From positions 20,936,199 to 21,000,198 of the forward strand of contig NC_045127.1 in assembly GCF_007655135.1 (NCBI RefSeq): a DNA stretch of 64,000 bases. Reading direction: 5' to 3'. The DNA comes from Punica granatum (taxonomy: Eukaryota > Streptophyta > Magnoliopsida > Myrtales > Lythraceae). Position numbers and translations under genes: made by a program. Under the pieces are notes generated by a model that was not told the origin of the DNA, did not search any database, and was given only the letters and a program-made list of their open reading frames with translations. Within the stretch, counting starts at the first letter, position 1; each line of letters begins with the position of its first letter. This document shows positions 33,549 through 44,709 of the stretch, in pieces.

Positions 33549-35743
33549 ACAGACCCGACTGGCACAAGTCGGGTCGGACGTCGCCACGAAGGCTCCCGAT
33601 GGAATTTTGAGGTAAGGTCAGCGTCCCTGGGTAGCCAAGGGACCCCTCTAGGTGATCATGGTGTTAGTTTGCTCCCAGAATTATTGATTCGAAACGTATA
33701 GTCCTGTAAAGATCACGGAAAACAGAGCACGTGTGGAATTTCGGACCCATCTGGCACCAGTCGGGTCGGACATCGCCACGGTGTCTCCCGATGGAATTTT
33801 GAGCAAGGTCAACGGCTCCTGACTCCTAACTGACCCCCAGAGGTGACTGTAGTGGTCGTTTTCCGAAAAGAGTCTCGGATCGACCCGATCTGCAAGAAAA
33901 CCGCACAAACAGTCAGAAATTTCGACCCGGCTGGGCAGTCAGGTTGTTTCTTCTTCCTGGGGTTAAACCGACGGGTTTTTCTTGGATTTCTTGACTCCTT
34001 GACACCCTAGGATTGTGTGGGGAGGTGTTTGATGGGTTTTGGTAGCTCAAACCGACTTGGAAAGGCTTGAAACCCTGGTTGACATTTTTTGACCCGAGAA
34101 GGACCAAATTTGTCCAGATTCTGTTCAAGGCTGGTTATGTGGCTTAGAGGCTTTAAACTTAAAATCTAAGCTCAGAAATGGATAGAAGGGGTAGAAAACA
34201 TGTGGGATATGAAGTTTGGTAAAGTTTGGATTTAAACCGGGATGGATTTCGACTTAAGACTTTGCCCGATTTTGCTTGGTTTTGCTTGTTCTTTCTGAGC
34301 TGCGATTTTGCTGGAGCTAAAAGGGAGTTTGAGAGCTTCTTGATGAGTGAGAAAGCTAGTGAGAAGATGTGTGATGACTTGTCATTAGCTTAATGACAAT
34401 AATGCAATATATAGGCTAAGCTTAAGTGCAATTAAGTGAGAAAAAGCTTGATTAAGAACATGCTTAAGGGAAAATCGGTTTGGCTTAATGGAAGAAGAAG
34501 ATATTTGTGCAATTGGCAATGATGGAGAAGAGATAAAACATTAATGAGCATTGATGGGGAGTTAGATTGCAAGAATGAAACACTTAGATATTTTAGGGGA
34601 TAAGTGTGCAAGTTGTCTTCTTATCTTCATGGAGATGAAGAAGACAAAGGAGAGGACGCCTAGGGCAAGGATGGGGCGGCTAGGCCTGACCCGTGGGTCC
34701 CACGGCCGAAGAGAAGAAACCGGGAGCCGGAGATGTTCTAGGAGGTCGAAACTGGATTTCTTAGATTGCTTTCTGAGTTGCTTGGGCGCTCCGGAAATCA
34801 CTGTGATCTCCGTTTGTCGAGATTGGATCTCTAAGAACTTGAAAATTGTACCTGAGACCTCTAAAGCACTGCTCGAGAGGTCTAGATGAGTTGTGTGATT
34901 CATTCCGACGATTCCACGTTGAGCCTTGGGAAGGCTAGCACTGTATAGGGTAGGCACCCGGCGTCAAGTTTCCGTAATAAGGACTTCTAGATATGCATTT
35001 CCACTGAAAATGGCCATTTATGCTCCTCGGAGGTTACTCGGGAAATTGAAAAGGGTTTTGCTGTTTGTCTTGCCCAATTGCGAATGTCCGCTAGAGTTTT
35101 CAGGGCAATGCAGTATGAACTTCGTTTGCCGTAATTCCGTCAGACCAATCTCCGGTTATGCGTTTCCGAAGAGGGGCATACCCGTTTTGTTACTCGGAAG
35201 TCATTTGAAGTGTCAGTGTGGCTTCCAAGAGACAATCTGAAGCACTGCTCATGCTCTGTATGCTTGTGGGGTATGGTCGTATCTGACATTTGGAATTAAC
35301 TTTTCTCCAAGAAATCGGCATTTTTGGACTTCCACTGAAAAGTTGTATGTATACAGAAAGTTGTTCTGTATAGAGCAGATGATTTGTAAAATGCTTTTGA
35401 AGACACTTTTTATCTGTTTGGCAATGATATGGATTTTTGGAATCCAATATTGACTATTTTCTGACAGTCGAGCGAACTATCAAAAAATAGTATTGTTCAT
35501 GTGAACTTTGGAAATTCCGGTTTTGGACGTTGTTGAGTTCTCTGGTCACTCTGTTAGCTTCTGATAACCAAGGTCATTCTTCTGTCATGTGCATATATGT
35601 CATCTGCTCAATTTTGTTGAATTGAGGTGAATAGTGATTTTCTTGTTCAGTTGAGCCCATCAACTGTATCCACACTCGAGTCATAGCATTGTATGCTGTC
35701 AATGAGCATTGTTTGCTTGATGGACCAAAATGGGGTGCTGACA

Positions 35744-36643
35744 GGGAGGTAGTGCGATTGCATGGGATACCTAAGACCATAGTCAATGATCGGGATGCTA
35801 AGTTCTTGTCTCATTTTTGGCGCGTCTTGTGGGAAAGTTAAGAACTAAATTGTTGTTTTCAACTACTTGTTATCCCCAAACGGATGGGCAAACCGAGGTG
35901 GTTAATAGGACATTGTCCACTCTTTTTCGCACTATATGAAATCTTAGGAAGATTGCATACCATTTATTGAGTTTGCCTATAATCGTACAGTGCATTCTTC
36001 TACTAACTTCTCACAATTTCAGATTGTGTATAGTTTTAATCCATTAACACCTTTGAATCTAATCCCTTTGCCTATGAGTGAGATTTCTAGTCTTGACGAA
36101 AAGAAAATGGCAGATATGGTGAAAAGAATTCATGAAGAAGCGAGGCAACATATCTTGGAGAAGAATGAACAATATGTTGAACGTCCCAACAAGCGACGAA
36201 AGAAAGTGACTTTTGGACCAGGAGATTGGGTATGGGTTCATATGAGGAAGAAAAGATTTTCAAACCAACGGAAATCCAAATTGAGTCCACGAGGAATTGG
36301 ACCATTCCAAGTCATAGCCAAGGTACATGATAATGCTTACAAAATAGATTTACCAGGTGAGTATAATGTTAGCCCAACTTTTAACGTTTTTGATCTTTCT
36401 CCGATTGATGTAGGTCTCGATTTGAGGACGAATCATTTTGAAGAGCGGGGTAAAGATGAAGATTGCGGGCATGACAATGAGGCTGATGCACACGAGCTTG
36501 GAAGCCGAATTCGTGAAGAGGGAGCTGATGCACAAGATCTTGGAGGCTTGCATGTTTCGAGTGGGCCAATCACACTGGCGAAGGACAGACAAAACCAACG
36601 AGCTATGGAGAGCTTGCTGATGGGCTTTTTGGGCCAAGAGTAG
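35744..36643 (+). pseudogene. CRM-like integrase, core end and C-terminus (array unit 1)
   Basis: Resumes at [12 protein letters not shown] after the solo LTR. The second catalytic position reads NDRDAKF, and deletions near 35830 and 35935 shift frame. From 35990 a 217-codon stretch is open: [14 protein letters not shown], the basic linker, a GPF/Y module (GPFQVIAKVHDNAYKI), FNVFDLSPIDVGL, then the tail with GPITLAKDRQNQRAMESLL. It stops at TAG 36641-36643, 190 nt inside the LTR and earlier than the TAA used in sister units. No chromodomain is seen. Confidence 0.9.
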
Positions 36644-37196
36644 TCTAATTCAATTGGGCCTCCAAAGGAATTTATTCAACTGACTTGCCATGTGATAGTT
36701 GATACCCCACCCAAAATTAGATTAGACGCATATGGGAAGTCGAGAGATGCTGAAGATGAAATAAAAGACTGCCAACTATCCTAGATAGCCTTTATTTAGT
36801 TTCCTCTGTTATTTCTGGTTTTAGGAAACTCAGGTTAATCCAGTTGCCAAGTTTATTAGTTTCTAGTTTCTCCTAGGCTTATATAAAGGAGACTGAGTAG
36901 CTGATAACAGGGAGACTATTATGGTATTTTTTGGTGAGATTTTCTCCTTTGTTCTTCATTGAAATCCTTCGAACGAACAATTGTGACAGCTTGTGAATGT
37001 TCAACACAATTTGATATTATTGATTCTTGTTTCTTCATAAACAATGGGTCAATAATCCTTGTCTTGATATTGTTGGTTCTTATTTCTCCATAAACAACGG
37101 ATCAATAATCCTCTTAATCTAAATCTGTGTTTGGCGATCTGGGAAACAATTCAAGTTGGTCGTCGGGTTTCACCATCCTTCGTGAGGTCCGCATCA
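36454..37196 (+). repeat. Array LTR B (CRM-like, 743 bp)
   Basis: Same length as LTR A. The start is mutated to AGATGAAG where sister copies have TGATGAGG; the end is CCGCATCA. It has the TATA box at 36880-36887 and the twin hairpins. It is followed at once by the RT linker of the next unit (ATTAACCGAGAGAG). Confidence 0.85.
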
Positions 37197-37821
37197 ATTA
37201 ACCGAGAGAGTGAAAAGAAAGAGAGCTCAACTTTAGATGAGAGGAAAGAGTTAGTAGAGAAAAAAGAGAAAAAATATGAGTTTCTATGCAAAAGAAAGTG
37301 AGATCAAGAGTGCTTTCAAAACTAATCGCCCAGTGATCTTGTTCGTTTACAAAGAGGCTCATTTATCTGACCTTAATTCTTCTTTGCCAAGTTGTGTTAC
37401 CTCTCTTTTGCCAGGGTTTGGAGATGTCTTTCCCGATGAGTTACCCAAGGGTTTACCACCGGTAAGGGGAATCAAGCATCAAATCGACTTTGTGCCTAGA
37501 GTTACGAATCCGAATCGGCCAGCTTACCGAAGTAATCCAGAGGAGACAAACCAGCTACAAAGACAAGTGGATGAGTTGTTAGCTAAAGGGCATGTGTGTG
37601 AGAGCAAGAGTCCTTGTGCGGTTTTGGTGTTGTTGGTACCAAAGAAAGATGGTTCGTGGCGCATGTGTGTTGATTGTCGTGTTGTGAACAAAATCACGGT
37701 AAAGTATCGACATCCCATTCCTCAATTAGATGATATGTTGGATGAATTGCATGGTTCTACTTTATTTTCAAAGATAGACTTGAAAAGCGGATACCATCAT
37801 ATTAGGATGAAAAAGGGGTGA
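37197..37821 (+). pseudogene. CRM-like reverse transcriptase, N-terminal half (array unit 2)
   Basis: Starts at the shared LTR-RT junction. One extra base in the A-rich stretch near 37270 shifts the frame before the ATG at 37276 (MSFYAKESE). From there 181 codons are open: [42 protein letters not shown], and motif A intact in [17 protein letters not shown] one-base insertion in a G run at about 37815 ends it. This is the best-preserved RT N-terminus in the plus-strand array. Confidence 0.9.
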
Positions 37822-38224
37822 TAAGTGGAAAACCGCTTTCAAAACAAAACATGGTTTATATGTATGGTTAGTTATGCCATTTGGATTGACTAATGCGACT
37901 AGTACTTTCATGAGGCTCATGAATCATGGTTTGCGTGCCTTCATTGGAAAATTCGTGGTTGTATATTTCGATGACATCTTGGTTTCTAGTAAGAGCTTGA
38001 AAGATCATATCCATCATTTGCAACGTGTTCTTCAAGCATTGAGACATGAACAACTATATGCTAACCTGAAGAAATATACATTTTGCATGGATCGAGTTGT
38101 GTTTTTGGGATTTGTTGTTAGTTCCAGGGGTATTCAGGTTGATGAGGATAAGGTGAAAGCAATTAAGAAATAAGTAACCGAGGTAAGAAGTTTTCATGGT
38201 CTAGCCAACTTTTATAGGCGATTT
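37822..38224 (+). pseudogene. CRM-like reverse transcriptase, C-terminal half (array unit 2)
   Basis: The frame is restored at 37874: [17 protein letters not shown], then [11 protein letters not shown] with the catalytic Asp pair intact, [20 protein letters not shown] deletion at about 38168 removes the DWPTPKS-type stretch and leaves stop codons. The thumb/connection resumes with [14 protein letters not shown]. Confidence 0.85.
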
Positions 38225-39493
38225 GTGCGGGATTTTAGCACGTTGGCTACACCATTGACGGAAGTTGTTAAGAAAGATACTAGTTTCAAATGGGGAGTCG
38301 AGCAAGAGCAGGCATTTAATTTTATTAAGAAAAGGCTTTGTACTGCACCTTTATTGGTTTTACCTGATTTTTTGAAAACTTTTGAGATAGAATGTGATGC
38401 TTCCGGGATCGGTATAGCCGCTGTGTTGATGCAGGAAGAACGACCGATTGCCTACTTTAGTGAGAAGCTAAGTGGAGCTGCTTTGAATTATTCTACATAT
38501 GACAAGGCACTCTATGCTTTGGTCCGCGCATTGGAGACGTGGCAGCACTACCTGTGGTCGAAGGAATTTGTCATACACACGGACCACGAATCATTGAAGC
38601 ATTTGAAAGGGCAAAACAAGCTGAATCGGAGACATGCCAAGTGGGTCGAATTCATAGAGATGTTTCCATACGAGATTCAGTACAAGCATGGAAAGGAAAA
38701 CGTGGTAGCTGATGCATTATCACGGAGGTATGTACTTATCTCTACTCTAAATGCTAAATTTCTTGGGTTTGAACATCTTAAGGAGTTGTACATGCAAGAT
38801 TTTGACTTTGGTGCTATTTATAGTGCATGTGAAAAGGGTGCATTTGGTAAGTTCTATAAGCATGACGAATTCATATTTAGGAAGAATAAACTATGCATTC
38901 CTAATTCTTCTATGCGTGAATTACTTGTGCTCGAGTCGCATAGGAGAGGTCTTATGGGTCATTTTGGGATAGTTAAGACTTTGGATATTTTAAGAGAACA
39001 TTTCTTTTGGTTGCATATGAAGAGAGCTGTGGAGAGAATTTGCTCTAAATGTGCTACTTATAAGTGGGTGAAATCAACAGTCAAACGCCATGGAATGTAT
39101 ATGTCTTTACCTGTTCCTAATGAGCCATGGACTGATCTATCCATGGATTTCATCCTAGGATTGCCTAGGTCTAGTAAAGGACGTGATTCCATTTTCGTAG
39201 TTGTGGATCGATTTTCAAAGATGGCTCATTTTATTCCATGCTGCAAAACTGATGATGCCACACGTATTGTTTATTTGTTATGTAGGGAGGTAGTGCGATT
39301 GCATGGGATACCTAAGACCATCGTTAGTGATTGGGATGCTAAGTTCTTGAGTCATTTTTTGCGCGTCTTGTGGGAAAAGTTAGGAACTAAATTGTTGTTT
39401 TTAACTACTTGTCATCCCCAAACAGATGGGCAAACCGAGGTGGTTAATAGGACGTTGTCCACTCTTCTTCGCACTATCATAAAAAGGAATTAG
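38225..39493 (+). pseudogene. CRM-like RNase H and integrase, longest open stretch (422 codons, array unit 2)
   Basis: RNase H occupies roughly residues 50-170: Asp in CDASGIG, then DKALYALV where sister copies have Glu (a lost catalytic residue), TDHESLK and VADALSRR. The integrase zinc module follows at about 240-285 ([16 protein letters not shown], then CSKCATYKW, where the last Cys of the pair is Tyr). The catalytic core has Asp in DLSMDF, Asp in VSDWDAKF and Glu in [13 protein letters not shown] at 39491-39493 (KRN then stop) ends it. Both RNase H and zinc module carry key changes, so it is long but not functional. Confidence 0.9.
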
Positions 39494-40271
39494 AAATATT
39501 GGGAAGATTGCATACCGTTTAATGAGTTTGCCTATAATCGTATAATGCATTCTTCAACTAACTTCTAACCATTTCAGATTGTCTATGGTTGTAATTCATT
39601 AATACCTTTGAATCTAATCCCTTTGCCTATGAGTGAGATTTCTAGTCTTGACGGAAAGAAAAAGGCAGATATGGTGAAAAGAATTCACGAAAAAGCGAGG
39701 CAACATATCTTAAAGAAGAATGAACAATATGTTGAACATGTCAACAAGCTTTTGAACCAGAAGATTGGGTGTGGATTCATATGAGGAAGGAAAGATTTCC
39801 AAACCAACAGACATCCAAATTGAGTCCATGAGAAATTGGACCATTCCAAGTCATAGCCAAGATAAATAATAATGCCTACAAAATAGATTTACCAAGTGAG
39901 TGTAATGTTAGCCCAACTTTTAATGTTTCTGATGTTTCTCCAATTGATGTAGGTCTCGATTCGAAGATGAATCCTTTTGAAGAGCGGGGGAATGATGAGG
40001 ATCGTGGGCATGACAATGAGGCTGATGCACACGAGCTTGGAAGCCAAATTCGTGATGAGGGAGCTGATGCACAAGATTTGGAGGCTTGCATGTTCCAAGT
40101 AGGCCAATCACATGAGTGAAGGCCAGACAAATTCAACAAGCTATGGAGAGCTTGTTTATGGGATTTTTGGGCCAAGAGGAGTTTAATTCAATTAGGCCTC
40201 CAAAGGGATTTATTCAACTAACTTGCCATGAGATAGTCGATAGCCCACCCAAAATTGGATTAGACGCATAA
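39494..40271 (+). pseudogene. CRM-like integrase C-terminal remnant (array unit 2)
   Basis: The sequence continues after the TAG with the WEDCIP region, FQIVYG and the basic linker. A deletion near 39750 removes part of the linker, and TGA/TAA changes occur at 39830 and 39870. SPTFNVSDVSPIDVGLDS, the acidic stretch and the tail in the LTR (SNSIR-like, then PPKGFIQLTCHEIVDSPP) are recognisable up to TAA 40269-40271, inside LTR C. Confidence 0.75.
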
Positions 40272-40733
40272 GGGAAGTCGAGAAATGCTGAACATGGAAT
40301 AAAAGCCTGCTAACTATTCTCGATAACCTTTATTTAGTTTCCTCTGTTATTTCTAGCTTTAGGAAACTAAAGTTAATCCAGTTGCCAAATTTATTAGTTT
40401 CCAGTTTCTCCTAGGTTTATATAAAGGCGGCTGAGGAGCTGATCATAGGGAGACTATTATAGTATTTTTTGGTGAGATTTTCTCCTTTGTTCTTCATTGA
40501 ACTCCTTCGAATGAACAACTGTTACAACTTGTGAATGTTTAGCACAATTTGATATTATTGGTTCTTGTTTCTTCATAAATAATGGGTCAATAATCCTTGT
40601 CTTGATATTGTTGGTTCTTGTTTCTCCATAAACAACGGGTCAATAATCCTCTTAATCCAAATCTGTGTTTGGCGATCTGGGAACAATTCAAGTTGGTCGT
40701 CGGGTTTCACAATCCTTCGCAAGGTCCGCATCA
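39993..40733 (+). repeat. Array LTR C (CRM-like, 741 bp)
   Basis: Starts TGATGAGGATCG after polypurine tract GAAGAGCGGGGGAA and ends CCGCATCA. The TATA box is at 40418-40425 and the twin hairpins follow. The next bases TTTAACCGAGAGAG are the RT linker. Confidence 0.85.
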
Positions 40734-41164
40734 TTTAACCGAGAGAGTGAAAAGAAAAAGAGCTTAGCTTTAGATGAAAGGAAAGAACTAGTAGTGAAAA
40801 AAGAGAAAAAGATGAGTTTCTATGCAAAAGAAAGAGAGATTAAGAGTGCTTTCAAAACTAATCGCCCAATGATCAAGTTCGTTTACAAGGAGGCTTATTT
40901 CTCTGACCATAATTCTTCTTTGCTAAATTGTGTTACCTCTCTTTTGCAGGAGTTTGGAAATGTCTTTCCCGAGAAGTTACCCAAGGGTTTACCACCAATA
41001 AGGGGAATCGAGCATCAAATCGACTTTGTGCCTGGAGTTGCGATTCCAAATTGGCCAGCTTACCAAAGTAATCCGGAGGAGACAAACTAGCTACAAAGAC
41101 AAGTGGACGACCTGTTAGCTAAAGGATATGTGCGTGAAAGCACGAGTCCTTGTGCAGTTCCGGT
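40734..41164 (+). pseudogene. CRM-like reverse transcriptase N-terminal fragment (array unit 3)
   Basis: Begins at the shared LTR-RT junction; the frame is open across it from a GTG in U5 (40665), with the first ATG at MSFYAKE. It contains [27 protein letters not shown] and IDFVPGVAIPNW. A TAG near 41088 follows NPEETN. RT then ends at a large deletion (41164/41165) that joins the entry region (CAVPVL) to the YFDD neighbourhood, which removes motif A. Confidence 0.85.
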
Positions 41165-41778
41165 GCTGCACGTTTCGATGACATCTTGGTTTATAGTAAG
41201 AGTTTGAAAGATCAAATCCATCATTTGCAGCGCGTTCTTCAAGCATTGAGGCATGAACAACTATATGCTAACCTGAAAAATGTACATTTTGCAGGGATCG
41301 AGTTGTGCTTTTGGGATTTGTTGTTAGTTCCAGTGGTATTCAAGTTGATGAGGATAAGGTGCAAGCAATTAAGGATTGGCCGACGCCGAAATCTGTAACC
41401 GAGGTAAGAAGTTTTCATGGTCTAGCCAGCTTTTATAGGCGATTTGTGCGGGATTTTAGCACGTTGGCTACACCATTTATGGAAGTTGTTAAGAAAGATA
41501 CAGGTTTCAAATGGGGAGTCCAGCAAGAGCAAGCATTTAATTTGATTAAGAAATGGCTTTGTACTGCACCTTTATTGGTTTTACCTGATTTTTTGAAAAC
41601 TTTTGAGATAGAATGTGATTCTTCCGGGATCGGTATAGGTGCTGTGTTGAAGCAGGAAGAACGATCGATTGCCTACTTTAGTGAGAAGCTAAGTGGAGCT
41701 GCTTTGAATTATTCTACATATGACAAGGAACTCTATGCTTTGATCTGCGCAATGGAAACGTGGCAGCACTACCTGTAG
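41165..41778 (+). pseudogene. CRM-like RT end and RNase H start (array unit 3)
   Basis: Begins in the [10 protein letters not shown] motif right after the deletion. A one-base loss near 41278 shifts frame. From 41305 157 codons are open: [34 protein letters not shown], then RNase H with CDSSGIG (the Asp kept) and [10 protein letters not shown] (the Glu kept). A TAG at 41776-41778 replaces the Trp codon of HYLWSKE. Confidence 0.85.
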
Positions 41779-42835
41779 TCGAAGGAATTTGTCATACACA
41801 GGGAGCACGAATCATTGAAGCCTTTGAAAGGGCAAAACAAGCTGAATCAGAGACATGCCAAGTGGGTTGAATTCATAGAGATGTTTCCATACGTGATTCA
41901 GTACAAGCAAGGAAAGAAAAACGTGGTAGCTGATGCATTATCACGGAGGTATGTACTTATCTCTACTCTAAATGCTAAATTTCATGGGTTTGAACATCTT
42001 AAGGAGTTGTACATGCAAGATTCTGGCTTTGGTGCTATTTATAGTGCATGTGAAAAGGGTGCATTTGGTAAGTTATATAAGCATGACGTATTCTTATTTA
42101 GGAAGAATAAGCTATGCATTCCTAATTCTTCTATGCGTGAATTACTTGTGCTTGAGTCGCATTGGGGAGGTCTTATGGGTCATTTCGGGGTAGTTAAGAC
42201 TTTGGATATTTTGAGAGAATATTTCTTTTGGCCGCATAGGAAGAGAGTTGTGGAGAGAATTTGCTCTAAATGTGCTACTTGTAAGAAGGTGAAATCAACA
42301 ATCAAAACCCATGGAATGTATATGCCTTTACATGTTCCTAATGAGCCATGGACTGATCTATCCATGGATTTCATACTAGGATTGCCTAGGTCTAGTAAAG
42401 GATGTGATTCCATTTTCGTAGTTGTGGATCGATTTTCAAAGATGAATCATTTTATTCCATGCCGCAAAACTAATGATACCACACATATTGTTGATTTGTT
42501 CTTTAGGGAGGTAGTGCGATTGCATGGGATACATAAGACCATAGGTAGTGATCGGGATGCTAAGTTCTTGAGTCATTTTTGGTGCGTCTTATGGGGAAAG
42601 TTAGGAACTAAATTGTTATTTTCAACTACTTGTCATCCCCAAACGAATGGGCAAACCGAGGTGGTTAATAGGATGTTGTCCACTCTTCTTCGCACTGTCA
42701 TAAAAAAGAATTATAAGTATTGGGAAGATTGCATACCGTTTATTGAGTTTGTCTATAATCGTACAGTGCATTCTTCTACTAACTTCTGACCATTTTAGAT
42801 TGTGTATGCTTTTAATTCATTAATACTTTTGAATC
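41779..42835 (+). pseudogene. CRM-like RNase H end and integrase (array unit 3, 324-codon stretch)
   Basis: Open from 41815 to 42789. The RNase H end has VADALSRR, but the usual Asp-His-Glu stretch reads REHESLK, so its catalytic Asp is lost. The integrase zinc module is intact ([25 protein letters not shown]). The core has Asp in DLSMDF, Asp in GSDRDAKF and Glu in QTEVVNRML, so all three catalytic acids are present. A TGA replaces the Ser codon after STNF at 42787. The gene is split at 42835 by a minus-strand CRM-like element with duplication GAATC and resumes at 54785. Confidence 0.9.
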
Positions 42836-43523
42836 TAATGCAGACCTCACGAAGGATTGTGAAACCCGACGACCAACTTGAATAGATTTCCAAATCGCCA
42901 AATACAGACTTAGATGAAGAGGATTATTGACCTGTTGTTTATGGAGAAACAAGAACCAACAATATCAAGATAAGGATTATTGACCAATTGTTTATGAAGA
43001 AACAAGAATCAATAATATCAAATTGTGCCGAACAATCACAAGCTATCACAATTGTTCGTTCGAAGGAGTTCAATGAAGAACAAATGAGAAAATCTCACCA
43101 AAATACCAGAATAGTCTGCCTAAGATCAGCTACTCAACCTCCTTATTATGCCGAAGAGAAACTGGAAACTAATGAACTTGGCAACTGGAATAACCTTAGT
43201 TTCCTCAAACAAAAAATAACAGAGGAAACTAAATAAAGGCTATCTAGAATAGTTGGCAGTCTTTTTATTCCATTTTCAGCATCGCATGATAAGTCAGTTG
43301 AATAAATCCCTTTGGAGACCCAATTGAATTAAACTCCTCCTGGCCAAAAAAGCCCATCAACAAGCTCTCCATAGCTTGTTGGATTTGTCTGGCCTTCGCC
43401 CGTGTGATTGGCCCACTTGGAACATGCATGCCTCCAAGATCTTGTGCTGCAACTCCCTCTTCACGAATCCGACTTCCAAGCTCGTGTGCATCAGCCTCAT
43501 TGTCATGCCCGTGATCCTTATCA
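42836..43523 (-). repeat. 3' LTR of the minus-strand CRM-like element (688 bp)
   Basis: On the minus strand it starts TGATAAGGATCA and ends TGCATTA (GCATCA with one change). Its first part encodes the polyprotein tail, and the twin hairpins lie about 42925-43020 on this strand. The polypurine tract is at 43524-43537 (GAAGAGTGGGGGAA on the minus strand). Confidence 0.85.
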
Positions 43524-44709
43524 TTCCCCCACTCTTCAAAAGGATTCATCCTCGAATCGAGACCTACATCAATCGGAGAAAGATCAGAAACATTAAAAGT
43601 TGGGCTAACATTATACCCACCTGGTAAATCTATTTTGTAAGCATTATCATTTATCTTGGCTATGACTTGGAATGGTCCAGTTCATCGTGGACTCAATTTG
43701 TATTTCCGTTGGTTTGGAAATATTTCCTTCCTCATATGAACCCACACCCAATCTCCTGGATCAAAAGTCACTTTCTTTCGTCCCTTGTTGGCATGTTCAA
43801 CATATTGTTCATTCTTCTTCAAGATATGTTGCCTCGCTTCTTCAGGAATTCTTTTCACCATATCTGCCTTTTTCTTTCTGTCAAGACTAGAAATCTCACT
43901 CATAGGCAAAAGGATTAGATTCAAAGGTGTTAATGGATTAAAACCATACACAATCTGAAATGGTGAGAAGTTAGTAGAAGAATGCACTATATGATTATAG
44001 GCAAACTCAATAAACAGTATACAATCTTCCTAAGACTTCAAATTCCTTTTTATGACAGTACGAAGAAGAGTGGACAACGTCCTATTAACTACCTCGGTTT
44101 TCCCATCCGTTTGGCGATGACAATTAGTTGAAAACAACAATTTAGTTCCTAACTTTCCCCACAAGACGCGCCAAGAATGATTCAAGAACTTAGCATCCCG
44201 ATTACTAACTATGGTCTTAGGTATCCCATGCAATCACACTACCTCCCTAAAGAACAAATCAGCAATATGTGTGGCATCATCAGTTTTGCGGCATGGAATA
44301 AAATGTGTCATCTTAGAAAATCGATCCACAACTACGAAAATGAAATGTCGTCCTTGATTAGACCTAGGCAATCTTAGGATGAAATCCATGGATATATCAG
44401 TCCAAGGCTCATTAGGAACAAGTAAAGGCATATACATTCCATGGGGTTTGACGGTTGATTTCGCCTTCTTACAAAGTAATACATTTAGAGCAAATTCTCT
44501 CCACATCTTTCTTCATATACGGCCAAAAGAAATGTTCTCTCAGAATATCTAAAGTCTTAACTACCCCGAAATGACCCATAAGACCTCCCCCATGCGACTC
44601 AAGCACAATTCACGCATAGAAGAATTAGGAATGCATAACTTATTCTCCCTAAATAAGAATTCGTCATGCTTATAGAACTTACCAAATGCACCCTTTTCAC
44701 ATGCATTAT
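43265..44709 (-). pseudogene. CRM-like integrase of the minus-strand element
   Basis: Reading from 44709 downward: a degraded zinc module (frameshifts near 44600 and 44480), the catalytic core open at 44506-44234 with Asp in DISMDF, a TGA within the VVRLHG stretch, the second catalytic position changed (VSNRDAKF, Asp to Asn), Glu in KTEVVNRTL, a stop near 44030, then [12 protein letters not shown], the basic linker and a GPF/Y module preceded by a stop (43685-43680 region). The tail ends in the LTR with GPITRAKARQIQQAMESLL and a stop at about 43265. Loss of the second Asp alone would abolish integration. Confidence 0.85.

Larger units (their letters stand above)
30558..35743 (-). mobile_element. 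LARD-family solo LTR (5.2 kb)
   Basis: A single LTR from TGTACGG to GCTGACA with near-identical flanks GAGAG (30553-30557) and GGGAG (35744-35748), a target duplication with one mismatch. It probably arose by recombination between two LTRs of a full element. Compared with other copies it has about 200 extra bp (33340-33548) and lacks several hundred bp near 34700. Confidence 0.85.

Noticed and set aside
36243..36643. Chromodomain at the integrase C-terminus
   Set aside because: After the GPF/Y module I see an acidic stretch and a basic LTR-encoded tail, without the aromatic pattern of a chromodomain.
37276..39493. Endogenous pararetrovirus
   Set aside because: LTRs, primer site, polypurine tract and an integrase after RNase H are present and no movement or coat protein region is seen. 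This is a Ty3/gypsy retrotransposon.
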